DNA from: Clavibacter sp. VKM Ac-2873
GTDB taxonomy: Bacteria; Actinomycetota; Actinomycetes; Actinomycetales; Microbacteriaceae
DNA length: 64,000 nt
NCBI RefSeq assembly: GCF_015351075.1
Contig: NZ_JADKRS010000001.1
Coordinates: 248,001 to 312,000, forward strand
Direction: 5' to 3'
A program made the translations under genes and the position numbers. Positions 1 through 9,042 of the stretch are shown here, one piece after another. A model generated the notes under the pieces. That model saw nothing but the letters and a program-made list of their open reading frames with translations. It was not told the DNA's origin and made no database searches. The first letter of the stretch is position 1; every line of letters begins with the position of its first letter.

Positions 1-328
1 GTCCGGCGACGGCGATCGCCGACGTCACGCGCGCCGTGTTCGCCACCGCGGGCTCGGGCCCGAGCAGCACGAGCTGGCTGACGAGCGTGACGAGCATCAG
101 CCAGCGCACCGCGCGCACCTGTTCGGCGAGGCGGCGGAGGCCGAGGAGGCCGTCGCCGAGCTGCGCGGCCGCGTAGGCGACGACGGCCACGGCGACCGCG
201 GTGCCCGCCGCCCACCAGGTGGACGGCAGGAGCGAGACGCCGAGCACGACCACCATGAGCGCCACCAGCTCGGGTCCCGCCGCCATGCGCTCGAGGCGAC
301 CGGGTCGTCGCGGCTCCGTCGACGTCAT
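1..328 (-). CDS. bioN: ECF transporter transmembrane protein (EcfT/BioN), 3' end cut by window
   Basis: This is the N-terminal part of the membrane-spanning energy-coupling component of a biotin ECF importer; it links the ATPase to the BioY substrate-binding subunit. The visible 109 residues start MTSTEPRRPGRLERM and contain hydrophobic stretches (ELVALMVVVLGVSLLP and the Val/Ala-rich run after it). The ATG at 328 overlaps the TGA of the ATPase gene by 4 bp (ATGA), so it is the third gene of a bioY-bioM-bioN operon. The C-terminal coupling motifs lie outside the window, so the assignment rests on operon position and hydrophobicity. Confidence 0.85.
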   Translation of the reverse strand, partial: MTSTEPRRPGRLERMAAGPELVALMVVVLGVSLLPSTWWAAGTAVAVAVVAYAAAQLGDGLLGLRRLAEQVRAVRWLMLVTLVSQLVLLGPEPAVANTARVTSAIAVAG

Positions 329-1029
329 CCGAGCATCGCCTCGTACTCGGCGATGACCGGGGCGGGAGCTCCCGTGCGGATGAGGCGGCCGTCGGCGAAC
401 AGGATGGCGGCGTCGCAGCGCGCGGCGGCCGCGAGGTCGTGGGTGACGAGCACGAGGCGGTGGCCCTCCTCGAGGAGGTGGTCCGCGACCCGGCGGGCGT
501 TCCGGGCGTCGAGGTACGCGGTGGGCTCGTCGGCGATGACGAGCTCGGGGCGCCGGACGAAGGCCCCCGCCAGCGCGAGCAGCTGCTTCTGCCCGCCGGA
601 GAGCTCGTGCGACGACCGGTCGGCGAGGTGCTCGATGCCGAGCCGGCGGAGGGCCTCGGCGACCCGGGCGTCCGACTCGGCGCGGGGCAGGCGCTCCGGC
701 CGCAGGGAGAACGCGACGTCCTCGGCGACGGTGGGCATGACGATCTGCGCGTCGGGGTTGCTGAAGACGAGGGCGACGCGTCGCCGGAGCTCCCGGGATC
801 CGCGCTCCGGGTCGATGCCCAGCACGGCGAGATCCCCCGTGGTGCGTCCGACGAGCCCCCCGACGAGGCGGGCGAAGGTGCTCTTGCCCGAGCCGTTCTC
901 CCCGATCACGGCGAGGGTGCGCGCATCCGCGTCGAGCGTGACGTCGTGCAGCGCCTCGACGTCGCCGAGGCGCACGCCGACGCCGGCGAGGTGGAGGGCC
1001 GCCGCGCCGACCCCGTCCGTCGGGGTCAC
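325..1029 (-). CDS. bioM: ECF transporter ATP-binding protein (BioM-type)
   Basis: This 234-residue ABC ATPase powers biotin uptake with BioN and BioY. Walker A is GENGSGKST, the signature is LSGGQKQ, Walker B runs LVIADEPTAYLD, and the switch His lies in VTHDL. The length matches single-domain ECF ATPases. A much longer open frame continues upstream, but homology begins at VTPTDGVGAAALHL. The GTG at 1029 overlaps the bioY stop codon by 4 bp and is the chosen start. It is translationally coupled to both neighbours. Function as a biotin ATPase is inferred from the BioY partner; the ATPase alone does not specify substrate. Confidence 0.92.
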   Translation of the reverse strand: MTPTDGVGAAALHLAGVGVRLGDVEALHDVTLDADARTLAVIGENGSGKSTFARLVGGLVGRTTGDLAVLGIDPERGSRELRRRVALVFSNPDAQIVMPTVAEDVAFSLRPERLPRAESDARVAEALRRLGIEHLADRSSHELSGGQKQLLALAGAFVRRPELVIADEPTAYLDARNARRVADHLLEEGHRLVLVTHDLAAAARCDAAILFADGRLIRTGAPAPVIAEYEAMLG

Positions 1030-1667
1030 CTGGCGGTCGCCGCCGCGGCGTCCCGCCGTGCCGTGGTCCAGCCGGTCGGACGACGGAAGGCGCGGGGGTA
1101 GCCGCGCGCCAGCGTCATCACGATCCCCGTGGCGATGGCGGCCTTGATGAGGTCGCCGGGGAGGAAGACGAGGCTGGTGTAGGCGGTCTGCGTCAGCGGC
1201 AGGCGCGTGACGAGGCTCTGCACGGGGATCCCCACGGCGTAGATGACGAGGATCCCGCCGACCACCATGGCCGCGGCCGTGCGCCACACGGTGGGTCGTC
1301 GGCCGCCGAGGTGGACGAGGAGCCCGACCACGGCGGCTCCGGGGATCCAGCCCACGAGGTAGCCGGCGGACGGGCCGAGGAAGACGCCCAGGCCGCCGGT
1401 CCCTCCGGCGAGCAGCGGCAGCCCCACCGCGACCAGGACGAGGAGGACGGCGAGGGCGAGGGCCCCGAGACGCGGCCCGAGGACGGCGCCGGCCAGCATC
1501 ACGCCGAGCGTCTGGGCGGTGATGGGCACGCTGCCGAGGACGCTGATGCTGCCCGGCAGCCCGAGCACCGCGACGACGGCGGCGAGCACGGCGACCCGCG
1601 CGAGGTCGGTCGCGTCGAGGTGGGCGCGCCGGTCGGCGCGCAGGGGCTGGGTGCGGGACGGGGTCAT
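1026..1667 (-). CDS. bioY: Biotin transporter substrate-binding subunit BioY
   Basis: This 213-residue membrane protein is the S component that binds biotin in ECF importers. It has about six hydrophobic segments and typical BioY blocks: GSVPITAQTLGVMLAGAVLG near the N-terminus, FLGPSAGYLVGW in the middle and FLPGDLIKAAIA near the end. It heads the bioY-bioM-bioN operon. The ATG at 1667 has the ribosome-binding site GAAGGAAG just upstream. The promoter region shared with the divergent TetR gene carries two 13-bp palindromes, so expression is probably repressed when biotin or a biotin-derived signal is sufficient. Confidence 0.95.
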   Translation of the reverse strand: MTPSRTQPLRADRRAHLDATDLARVAVLAAVVAVLGLPGSISVLGSVPITAQTLGVMLAGAVLGPRLGALALAVLLVLVAVGLPLLAGGTGGLGVFLGPSAGYLVGWIPGAAVVGLLVHLGGRRPTVWRTAAAMVVGGILVIYAVGIPVQSLVTRLPLTQTAYTSLVFLPGDLIKAAIATGIVMTLARGYPRAFRRPTGWTTARRDAAAATAR

Positions 1668-1702
1668 GGGCTTCCTTCAGCACGAGGCGGTCGACAACGA
1701 CC

Positions 1703-1737
1703 TGAACGATGTTCACCTGAACGGCGTTCACTATAGT
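1703..1737. promoter_or_regulatory. Divergent bioY/bioQ promoter with two BioQ-type operators
   Basis: Two palindromes, TGAACGATGTTCA (1703-1715) and TGAACGGCGTTCA (1718-1730), share the arms TGAAC/GTTCA with 3-nt spacers and are 15 bp apart centre to centre. They are followed by the self-complementary ACTATAGT (1730-1737), which offers a -10 box on both strands. The arms resemble the TGAAC-N3-GTTAC motif that I recall for the TetR-type biotin regulator BioQ of corynebacteria. The plus-strand TATAGT ends 6 nt before the regulator's ATG. Confidence 0.85.
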
Positions 1738-1743
1738 GGCGGC

Positions 1744-2343
1744 ATGGCTCGAGCGCAGGCGACGGGGCGGCACAGCCGCGACGACGTCGCCCGCACCGCG
1801 CTGCGGATCCTCGACGAGCACGGCCTGCCGGACTTCACGATGCGACGCCTCGGGGCCGCGCTCGACGTCCAGCCGAGCGCGCTCTACTGGCACTTTCCCG
1901 ACAAGCAGAGCCTCCTGGCCGAGCTGGCCGACCGCATCGTCGCCGAGGCGGTCATCGCGACGACGGTCCGCCCGCACGCCGACTGGCGGGAGCGGGTCCG
2001 GCGCACCGCGACGTCCCTCCGCGCTGCGCTGCTGGCCCATCGCGACGGCGCCGAGGTCGTGGCCAGCACCACGGCGATGGGGCTCGGGGCGACGGCGGCG
2101 CGCGATGCGCTGTCCGCGGCGGTCGCCGGCGGCGGCTTCGGCGAGGCCGACTGCGCCCGGGCCGCGTCGGCGCTCCTGCACTTCGTGCTCGGCCACGTCG
2201 CGCACGAGCAGCAGCGCATCCAGCTCGATCGGCTCGGCCTGCTGACCGTCCGCGCGCCGGCGCAGGAGTCCGCCGACGACTTCGCCTTCGGGGTCGACCT
2301 GCTGGTGCGGGGACTCGGCACCCGGGCTGATGCCGCGCGGTGA
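1744..2343 (+). CDS. bioQ: TetR-family regulator, probable BioQ (biotin repressor)
   Basis: This 199-residue TetR protein has an N-terminal helix-turn-helix of about 60 residues (TMRRLGAALDVQPSALYWHF is the recognition region) and a C-terminal ligand/dimer domain of the TetR_C type. It is divergent from bioY, and the 76 bp between them hold two TGAAC-N3-GTTCA palindromes, which fits autoregulation plus control of biotin import. ATG 1744 lies 6 nt after TATAGT, so the transcript is probably leaderless; an upstream in-frame extension is shadow sequence. The BioQ name comes from operator and neighbour, not from protein features specific to that family. Confidence 0.85.
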   Translation: MARAQATGRHSRDDVARTALRILDEHGLPDFTMRRLGAALDVQPSALYWHFPDKQSLLAELADRIVAEAVIATTVRPHADWRERVRRTATSLRAALLAHRDGAEVVASTTAMGLGATAARDALSAAVAGGGFGEADCARAASALLHFVLGHVAHEQQRIQLDRLGLLTVRAPAQESADDFAFGVDLLVRGLGTRADAAR

Positions 2344-2371
2344 GGGGCGCGTCGTCGAGCGGATCGCGAGG

Positions 2372-2444
2372 TGGGCCCTGCCGGGCTCGAACCGACGACA
2401 TCCACGGTGTAAACGTGGCGCTCTACCAACTGAGCTAAAGGCCC
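2372..2444 (-). tRNA. tRNA-Val (anticodon TAC)
   Basis: A 73-nt cloverleaf reads on the minus strand from GGGCCTTTAGCTCAG to discriminator A. The acceptor arms GGGCCTT/AGGGCCC pair over 7 bp with one G-U. The anticodon loop TTTACAC gives TAC (Val, GUA codons), and the T loop is TTCGAGC. The CCA end is not encoded (CC then T). Confidence 0.95.
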
Positions 2445-2536
2445 GCGACGCCCGGTCGCCGGGCGCCCGGCAATGCTAGCCGACCGCGTCGGCGCGCCAC
2501 GGCAGCCCGGCCCGCACGCGCCGTAGCCTCTCCCCC

Positions 2537-3226
2537 GTGACCATCCACCCCTCCCGTCGCACCGTCGCGGAGCCGCGTTGGCCCGCCGCGGTCGGCCTCG
2601 TCGTCGCCGTCGTGCTCTACGGCATCGCCCCGACGGCCGTCCCGGCCGCCGTCCGCATCGCGGTGGCGGTGATCGCCATCGCCCTCCTCGTGCCGCTCGT
2701 CGCGCTGAACCCCCGCCGGTTCGTCCGCGAGACGCCGTGGTCGCGCGGGCTCGGCCTCGCGCTCGGCGGCCTGCTCGTGGTGGCCAACCAGGTGAGCCTC
2801 GTGGTCCTGGTCATCGCGTTGGTGGACGCCTCGGAGGCGGGACCGCAGCTGCTTCTCACGGCCCTGCAGGTGTGGGCGACGAACGTGCTGGCCTTCGCTC
2901 TCGTCTTCTGGGAGCTGGACCGCGGCGGTCCGGTGGCGCGTCGGACGCACGCCCGCGCGGCGCTCGCGCCCGCCGACTTCCGCTTCCCGCAGGACGAGGA
3001 CTCCGGCGCCGTCTCGGAGGTCGCCCGTCGCTCGTCGGAGCACGCGGACTGGGTCCCGGGGTTCATCGACTACGCGTACTTCTCGCTCACGAACTCGATG
3101 GCGTACAGCCCCACCGACGTCATGCCGCTGTCCCACCGCGCCAAGGCGCTCATGGCGCTGGAGGCCTTCGCCGGGTTCGTGATCCTCGCGCTGGTCATCG
3201 CCCGCGCGGTGAACATCCTCAGCTGA
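2537..3226 (+). CDS. Conserved integral membrane protein, DUF1345-like
   Basis: A 229-residue membrane protein with about five hydrophobic segments: two early (near residues 17-57), two around 70-120 and one at the C-terminus. Between the last two is a polar stretch with DYAYFSLTNSMAYSPTDVMP, which resembles the pore-like loop of DUF1345 and two-helix ion-channel proteins. Transport or channel function is only suggested. GTG 2537 lies 7 nt after TAGCCT (2524-2529), so the message is probably leaderless. It converges with the peroxiredoxin gene. Confidence 0.75.
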   Translation: MTIHPSRRTVAEPRWPAAVGLVVAVVLYGIAPTAVPAAVRIAVAVIAIALLVPLVALNPRRFVRETPWSRGLGLALGGLLVVANQVSLVVLVIALVDASEAGPQLLLTALQVWATNVLAFALVFWELDRGGPVARRTHARAALAPADFRFPQDEDSGAVSEVARRSSEHADWVPGFIDYAYFSLTNSMAYSPTDVMPLSHRAKALMALEAFAGFVILALVIARAVNILS

Positions 3227-3263
3227 CGCCCGCGGCGGAGGGGCCCGAGGGCCGCCCGGTCGA

Positions 3264-3737
3264 TCAGGCCGGGACGAGCGCCAGGTCGCGGATCGCGGTG
3301 CGGTAGGCCTCGAGCTCCCGGGCCTCGCCCGGAGCCGTGATGAAGCTGCCGCGGATGATGCCGCGCGTGTCGATGAGGAAGGTCGCCCGGTTGGCGAACC
3401 CCTTCTCCTCGAGGAACACGCCGTACTCCTTCGCCACCTGGCCGTGGGGCCAGAAGTCGGCCAGGAGCTGGAAGTCGATGCCCTGCTGCTGGGCCCACGC
3501 GCGCAGCGTGTGCTTGCTGTCGACGCTGATGCCGATGAGCTCCACGCGGCTGTCGGCGAAGAGGCCGAGGTTCTCCTCGAGCTGGCACATCTCGCCGGTG
3601 CACGTGCCCGAGAACGCGAGGGGGAAGAAGACGAGGGCGACCGCGCGGTGTCCGCGGTACTCGCTCAACCGGACCCGCTCGCCGAACTGGTTGGCGAGCT
3701 CGAAGTCGGGAGCCTGTGTGTCGTTGGCCAGGGCCAT
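3264..3737 (-). CDS. Peroxiredoxin (AhpE/BCP-like thiol peroxidase)
   Basis: This 157-residue cytosolic thioredoxin-fold peroxidase reduces hydrogen peroxide or organic hydroperoxides. The peroxidatic cysteine is Cys46 in [15 protein letters not shown] second Cys at 51 gives the C-x4-C spacing of BCP-type enzymes that resolve with an internal cysteine, whereas the FPLAF context is AhpE-like. The start is ATG 3737, preceded by GGAAGGA; 15 upstream codons in frame are not supported by homology. It is transcribed away from aceE. The physiological electron donor is not indicated. Confidence 0.92.
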   Translation of the reverse strand: MALANDTQAPDFELANQFGERVRLSEYRGHRAVALVFFPLAFSGTCTGEMCQLEENLGLFADSRVELIGISVDSKHTLRAWAQQQGIDFQLLADFWPHGQVAKEYGVFLEEKGFANRATFLIDTRGIIRGSFITAPGEARELEAYRTAIRDLALVPA

Positions 3738-3979
3738 GGGGTGCGGATCCTTCCGTGCCGGCAGATGTCCCCTGTCTGGCACGAGGACCGAGCTTACGCC
3801 GGGGATCCGCGAAGTCCAGCTCCACGGGCGCCCCGGGACCGCCGACGGGCCGCGCCGGCGCTAGTCCTGCACCGTCGGTCGGCATGGGTAGGCTGGCCCT
3901 CGGCGTACGCGCGGTCTCGCACCCTTCGAGCCCCGTGGCACCGAAGACGATGTCTGCACACCACAGGAAGAGGTCGAGG

Positions 3980-6706
3980 GTGACTGTCAACGACCAGGAT
4001 CCGTACTCGGTGAACCACACCGACCAGGATCCGGAAGAGACCGCCGAATGGAACGAGTCGCTCGACGGGCTCGTGGAGACGCAGGGCCGGGGTCGCGCGC
4101 GCGACGTCATGCTCAGCCTCCTCAAGCGCTCCAAGGAGCTCCACCTCGGCGTGCCGATGGTCCCGACCACGGACTACATCAACACCATCGCGCCGGAGAA
4201 CGAGCCCGACTTCCCCGGTGACGAGGACCTCGAGCGCCGCTACCGCGCCTGGATCCGCTGGAACGCGGCCGTCACCGTGCACCGGGCCCAGCGCCCCGGC
4301 ATCGCGGTCGGCGGGCACATCGCCACGTACGCCTCCTCCGCCGCGCTCTACGAGGTCGGCTACAACCACTTCTTCCGCGGCCAGGACCACCCGGGTGGCG
4401 GCGACCAGGTCTTCGTGCAGGGTCACGCCTCCCCCGGCACCTACGCCCGCGCCTTCCTCGAGGGACGCCTGAGCGAGCACCAGCTCGACGGCTTCCGCCA
4501 GGAGAAGAGCCACGCGGGCGGCGGCCTCTCGTCGTACCCGCACCCGCGCCTCATGCCGGAGTTCTGGCAGTTCCCCACGGTGTCGATGGGCCTCGGCCCG
4601 ATCAACGCGATCTACCAGGCGCAGGCGAACAAGTACCTCACCAACCGCGGCATCAAGGACGCCTCCGACCAGCAGGTGTGGGCGTTCCTCGGCGACGGCG
4701 AGATGGACGAGGTCGAGAGCCGCGGCCAGCTCCAGGTCGCGGCGAACGAGAAGCTCGACAACCTCAACTTCGTCATCAACTGCAACCTGCAGCGCCTCGA
4801 CGGCCCCGTCCGCGGCAACGGCAAGATCATCCAGGAGCTCGAGAGCTTCTTCCGCGGCGCCGGCTGGAACGTCATCAAGGTCGTGTGGGGCCGCGAGTGG
4901 GACGACCTGCTCGCCCGCGACACCGAGGGCGCGCTCCTCGACCTCATGAACCGCACTCCCGACGGCGACTACCAGACCTACAAGGCCGAGAGCGGCGCCT
5001 ACATCCGCGAGAACTTCTTCGGGCGCGACGAGCGCACCGCGAAGCTCGTCGAGGGCTACACCGACGACCAGATCTGGAACCTCAAGCGCGGCGGCCACGA
5101 CTACCGCAAGGTCTACGCGGCCTTCAAGGCGGCCAGCGAGCACACGGGCCAGCCCACGGTCATCCTCGCGAAGACCGTCAAGGGCTACGGCCTCGGCCCG
5201 AGCTTCGAGGGCCGCAACGCGACCCACCAGATGAAGAAGCTGACGCTCGACAACCTCAAGCAGTTCCGCGACGAGATGCGCGTGCCGATCACGGACGCCC
5301 AGCTCGAGGAGAACCCCTACCTGCCGCCGTACTACCACCCCGGACAGGACGACGAGGCCATCCAGTACATGCAGGAGCGCCGCCGTGCGCTCGGCGGGTA
5401 CTCGCCCGAGCGCCGGACGTCGCACACGGCGATCACGCTGCCGGACGACTCCGCGTACCGCATCTCCAAGAAGGGATCCGGCACGCAGGAGATCGCCACG
5501 ACCATGGCGTTCGTCCGGCTCCTGAAGGACCTGATCCGCTCGAAGGACTTCGGCAACCGCGTCGTCCCGATCATCCCGGACGAGGCCCGCACGTTCGGCA
5601 TCGACGCCTTCTTCCCGACGGCGAAGATCTACAACCCGAACGGGCAGCACTACACGTCGGTCGACCGCGAGCTCCTGCTGTCCTACAAGGAGAGCCCGCA
5701 GGGCCAGATCGTGCACGTGGGCATCAACGAGGCGGGCGCCCTCGCGGCGTTCACGAACCTCGGCACGACGTACGCGACGCAGGGCGAGCCGCTGATCCCG
5801 ATCTACGTCTTCTACTCGATGTTCGGGTTCCAGCGCACGGGCGACGCGATCTGGGCGGCCGGCGACCAGATGGCGCGCGGCTTCCTCATCGGCGCCACCG
5901 CGGGACGCACCACGCTCACGGGCGAGGGCCTCCAGCACGCCGACGGGCACTCGCTCGTCCTCTCGCAGACGAACCCCGCGGTCGTGTCCTACGACCCCGC
6001 GTACGCCTACGAGATCGGCCACATCGTGCGCTCCGGCCTCGAGCGCATGTACGGCGGCGAGCACGAGGACCCGAACGTCATGTACTACCTGACGGTCTAC
6101 AACGAGCCGATCATCCACCCGAGCGAGCCCGAGGGCGTGGACGTGGACGGCATCGTCCGCGGCGTCTACAAGCTCAAGGACGGGTGGGTCGACGGACCGA
6201 AGGCGCAGCTCATGGCCTCCGGCGTCGCGGTCCCGTGGGCCCTCGAGGCGCAGCAGCTGCTGGCCGACGACTGGGGCGTGTCCGCCGACGTGTGGTCCGT
6301 CACCTCGTGGGGCGAGCTGCGTCGCGACGGCCTGGCCGCGGAGGAGCACAACATGCTCCACCCGCACTCCGAGACCCGGGTCCCGTACCTGGAGGAGAAG
6401 CTGCGCCACGCGGAGGGCCCGTTCGTCGCGGTCACCGACTTCTCGCACGCGGTCCCCGACCAGATCCGGCAGTTCGTGCCCGGCGACTACTCGACGCTCG
6501 GCGCCGACGGCTTCGGCTTCTCGGACACGCGTCCGGCAGCCAGGCGGTTCTTCGCGATCGACGGTCCGTCGATGGTCGTGAAGACGCTGCAGCGCCTGGC
6601 CAAGCAGGGCAAGGTCGACCAGGACGCGCCGAAGTGGGCGATCGACAAGTACCGCCTGCTCGACGTCAACGCCGGAACGACCGGATCGGCGGGCGGCGAG
6701 GCGTGA
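3980..6706 (+). CDS. aceE: Pyruvate dehydrogenase E1 component, homodimeric type
   Basis: This 908-residue thiamine-diphosphate enzyme decarboxylates pyruvate and acetylates the lipoyl E2 subunit, supplying acetyl-CoA. The ThDP motif begins [15 protein letters not shown] and ends in FVINCNLQ (the GDG...NCN pattern). The length and the conserved block [20 protein letters not shown] are typical of the homodimeric AceE found in actinobacteria. GTG 3980 follows AGGAAGAGG by 6 nt and is chosen over ATG 3951 upstream. A possible -10, TAGGCT, lies at about 3889. The FasR-like gene follows after 16 bp, and the fatty-acid operon after that. Confidence 0.96.
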   Translation: MTVNDQDPYSVNHTDQDPEETAEWNESLDGLVETQGRGRARDVMLSLLKRSKELHLGVPMVPTTDYINTIAPENEPDFPGDEDLERRYRAWIRWNAAVTVHRAQRPGIAVGGHIATYASSAALYEVGYNHFFRGQDHPGGGDQVFVQGHASPGTYARAFLEGRLSEHQLDGFRQEKSHAGGGLSSYPHPRLMPEFWQFPTVSMGLGPINAIYQAQANKYLTNRGIKDASDQQVWAFLGDGEMDEVESRGQLQVAANEKLDNLNFVINCNLQRLDGPVRGNGKIIQELESFFRGAGWNVIKVVWGREWDDLLARDTEGALLDLMNRTPDGDYQTYKAESGAYIRENFFGRDERTAKLVEGYTDDQIWNLKRGGHDYRKVYAAFKAASEHTGQPTVILAKTVKGYGLGPSFEGRNATHQMKKLTLDNLKQFRDEMRVPITDAQLEENPYLPPYYHPGQDDEAIQYMQERRRALGGYSPERRTSHTAITLPDDSAYRISKKGSGTQEIATTMAFVRLLKDLIRSKDFGNRVVPIIPDEARTFGIDAFFPTAKIYNPNGQHYTSVDRELLLSYKESPQGQIVHVGINEAGALAAFTNLGTTYATQGEPLIPIYVFYSMFGFQRTGDAIWAAGDQMARGFLIGATAGRTTLTGEGLQHADGHSLVLSQTNPAVVSYDPAYAYEIGHIVRSGLERMYGGEHEDPNVMYYLTVYNEPIIHPSEPEGVDVDGIVRGVYKLKDGWVDGPKAQLMASGVAVPWALEAQQLLADDWGVSADVWSVTSWGELRRDGLAAEEHNMLHPHSETRVPYLEEKLRHAEGPFVAVTDFSHAVPDQIRQFVPGDYSTLGADGFGFSDTRPAARRFFAIDGPSMVVKTLQRLAKQGKVDQDAPKWAIDKYRLLDVNAGTTGSAGGEA

Positions 6707-6722
6707 GCTGCGCCGACCTGAC

Positions 6723-7997
6723 GTGACACCCAGCGACCGGCACGACACCGACGTGGAGACCGGGGAGACGAAGGCGGAGACGCTGACGTGGCTCCGGTCC
6801 CTGTCGGGCGAGCTCGCGAGCGCGACGCTCAAGCGGCTGGAGGACACGCTGCCCTGGTACGGCGAGATGCCGCCGGGGCGGCGGTCCGCCGTCGGGCTGG
6901 TCGCGCAGGCCGGCATCACCTCCTTCATCCACTGGTACGACGATCCCGACTCGACGCCGTGGATCGCGGCCGACGTCTTCGGCGCCGCGCCGCGCGAGCT
7001 CCTCCGCTCGGTGAGCCTGCAGCAGACGCTGCAGCTCATCCGCGTCACGGTCGAGGTGGTCGAGGACCGCGTCCGCGACCGGCACCGCACGGTGCGCGAC
7101 GCGATCCTGCTGTACTCGCGGGAGATCGCGTTCGCCGCAGCCGACGTGTACGCGCGCGCCGCCGAGGCCCGCGGGCTGTGGGACGCCCGGCTCGAGGCGC
7201 TCGTCGTCGACAGCATCCTCTCAGGCGAGTACGACGACGAGCTCCCGTCCCGGATCGCGGCGCTCGGCTGGCACGGGCACGGCGAGGTCTCCGTGCTCGT
7301 CGGCACCGCACCTGCCGTGCTCGACGTCGACCAGCTGCGACGCACGGCGCGGCACCTCGAGGCCGACGTGCTCATCGGCGTCCAGGGCAGCCGCCTGGTG
7401 CTCGTCATCGGCCGCGCGTCGCCCGCCGTGGCGGACCCGGAGGCCACGGCCGCCGAGACGCCTCCTGTGACCTTCCTCGAGATCGCGACCCAGCTCGAGC
7501 CCGGGTTCGGGGCGGGGCACCTCGTCCTCGGCCACGAGGTGCCGAGCCTCGTCGAGGCGTCGCGGAGCGCCCGCGCGGCGCTGGCCGGATTCGCCGTCGC
7601 CCGCTCATGGCGGAACGCCCCGCGGCCCACGCTCGCCGACGACCTGCTCCCCGAGCGCGCCCTCGCCGGCGACCCGCTCGCGCGGTCCACGCTCATCAAC
7701 CGCATCTACAAGCCGCTGCAGGCGCACTCGACCGAGCTGCTCGCGACGCTGTGGTGCTACCTCGACACCGGCCGCTCCCTGGAGGCGACCGCGCGGGAGC
7801 TGTTCGTGCACCCCAACACGGTGCGCTACCGCCTCAAGCGGGTCTCCGACGTGATCGGCTGGGATGCCACGGGCGCGAGGGAGGCCCTCATCCTCCAGGC
7901 GGCGCTCATCATCGGGAGCATCGCCGAGGCGGGCACCACCGTCCCCAAGCAGCAGGGCTCCGGCCGCGCCCGCCCGAAGCGCCAGGCGGCACGATGA
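6723..7997 (+). CDS. fasR: PucR-type activator of fatty-acid synthesis, FasR-like
   Basis: A 424-residue regulator with a long N-terminal sensory region and a C-terminal PucR helix-turn-helix. The hallmark is near residue 350: WCYLDTGRSLEATARELFVH then PNTVRYRLKRV. In Streptomyces, FasR is a PucR-like activator encoded directly upstream of fabD-fabH-acpP-fabF, and this gene has the same place and architecture. It follows aceE by 16 bp and may be cotranscribed with it. The GTG start has no strong ribosome-binding site; a downstream GTG is possible. The C-terminal tail is basic (RARPKRQAAR). Confidence 0.85.
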   Translation: MTPSDRHDTDVETGETKAETLTWLRSLSGELASATLKRLEDTLPWYGEMPPGRRSAVGLVAQAGITSFIHWYDDPDSTPWIAADVFGAAPRELLRSVSLQQTLQLIRVTVEVVEDRVRDRHRTVRDAILLYSREIAFAAADVYARAAEARGLWDARLEALVVDSILSGEYDDELPSRIAALGWHGHGEVSVLVGTAPAVLDVDQLRRTARHLEADVLIGVQGSRLVLVIGRASPAVADPEATAAETPPVTFLEIATQLEPGFGAGHLVLGHEVPSLVEASRSARAALAGFAVARSWRNAPRPTLADDLLPERALAGDPLARSTLINRIYKPLQAHSTELLATLWCYLDTGRSLEATARELFVHPNTVRYRLKRVSDVIGWDATGAREALILQAALIIGSIAEAGTTVPKQQGSGRARPKRQAAR

Positions 7998-8009
7998 GGC
8001 GCCCCCCGT

Positions 8010-8024
8010 GTGTCATCGTCACAA
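8010..8024. promoter_or_regulatory. Weak inverted repeat in the fabD promoter region
   Basis: TGTGTCATCGTCACA sits between the FasR-like gene and fabD with 4-bp arms TGTG/CACA. It is a candidate regulator site because this gap is where a FasR-type activator would act on the fab operon. The palindrome is short and could be chance. TAGGAC near 8045 is a possible -10, and GGGAGGA precedes fabD. Confidence 0.3.
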
Positions 8025-8091
8025 TGTCCCGGCGGATCCTCTGTAGGACGTCGACTCCGACGCGCCTCGCCGCGGGCGGGAGGATGGACGG

Positions 8092-9012
8092 ATGATCATC
8101 GTCGTCTGCCCGGGCCAGGGCTCCCAGAAGCCCGGCTTCCTCTCCCCCTGGCTCGAGCACCCCGAGCACGCACGACGACTGGGCGAGCTGGGCGAGGCGG
8201 CGGGCCTCGACCTCGTCACCCACGGCACCACGTCCGACGCCGACACCATCCGCGACACCGCCGTCGCGCAACCGCTCATCGTCGCCGCGGGCATCGTCGC
8301 CCTGCACGCGCTCCTCGCCGATGGCCGTGACGCGTACGTCGCCGGAATCGCCGGCCACTCGGTCGGCGAGATCACCGCGGCCGCCGGTGCGGGCATCCTC
8401 ACGGACGACGAGGCGATGCGCGTGGTGCGCACCCGCGGCGACGCGATGGCCGAGGCCGCCGGCATCACCCGCACGGGCATGAGCGCGGTCGTCGGCGGCG
8501 ACCAGGACGCCGTCCTCGCTCGGCTCGCCGAGCTCGACCTCGAGCCGGCCAACTTCAACGGCGGCGGCCAGATCGTGGTCGCCGGCGCTCCCGACGCCCT
8601 CGCCGCGCTGCAGGCCGAGCCCCTCCGCGGCACGCGCGTCATCCCGCTCCAGGTCGCCGGTGCGTTCCACACGCACCACATGGCGCCCGCCGTCGAGGCC
8701 CTGCGCGCCGCGGTCGCGCCGCTCGCTCCCCGCGACCCGCGCTTCCCGGTCTGGACCAACCATGACGGCACCCGCGTCGAGTCCGGCGCCGCGTACCTCG
8801 ACCTCATCGTCGGGCAGGTGGCGAGCCCGGTGCGCTGGGACCTCTGCATGGAGGCCTTCGCCGCCGCGGGCGTCACCGGCCTCATCGAGGTCGCGCCCGC
8901 CGGAGCGCTCACGGGCCTCGCCAAGCGCGGCCTGAAGGGCCTCCCGACGCTCGCGCTCTCCACGCCAGACGACCTCCCGGCGGCGATCGACATGCTCGAC
9001 GCGCACGCCTGA
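8092..9012 (+). CDS. fabD: Malonyl-CoA:ACP transacylase
   Basis: FabD moves malonyl groups from CoA to acyl carrier protein for type II fatty-acid synthesis. The 306-residue sequence has the N-terminal GQGSQ motif, the nucleophile Ser90 in GHSVGE and the catalytic His193 in VAGAFHTHHM. Start ATG 8092 follows the ribosome-binding site GGGAGGA. It is the first gene of fabD-fabH-acpP-fabF, with 30 bp to fabH. This arrangement means de novo synthesis by dissociated enzymes here; whether a type I FAS also exists cannot be seen in the window. Confidence 0.97.
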   Translation: MIIVVCPGQGSQKPGFLSPWLEHPEHARRLGELGEAAGLDLVTHGTTSDADTIRDTAVAQPLIVAAGIVALHALLADGRDAYVAGIAGHSVGEITAAAGAGILTDDEAMRVVRTRGDAMAEAAGITRTGMSAVVGGDQDAVLARLAELDLEPANFNGGGQIVVAGAPDALAALQAEPLRGTRVIPLQVAGAFHTHHMAPAVEALRAAVAPLAPRDPRFPVWTNHDGTRVESGAAYLDLIVGQVASPVRWDLCMEAFAAAGVTGLIEVAPAGALTGLAKRGLKGLPTLALSTPDDLPAAIDMLDAHA

Positions 9013-9042
9013 TCCCGCCTCACCGACACCGAACAGGCACCC

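Noticed and set aside
1668-1743. A biotin or cobalamin riboswitch before bioY
   Set aside because: The gap is only 76 bp and is filled by operators and promoter; no riboswitch core is visible.
3794-7705. A 1303-residue open frame on the minus strand
   Set aside because: It lies antisense to aceE and the FasR-like gene. It is Arg/Ala/Val-rich with no domain pattern and reflects high-GC codon bias of the real genes.
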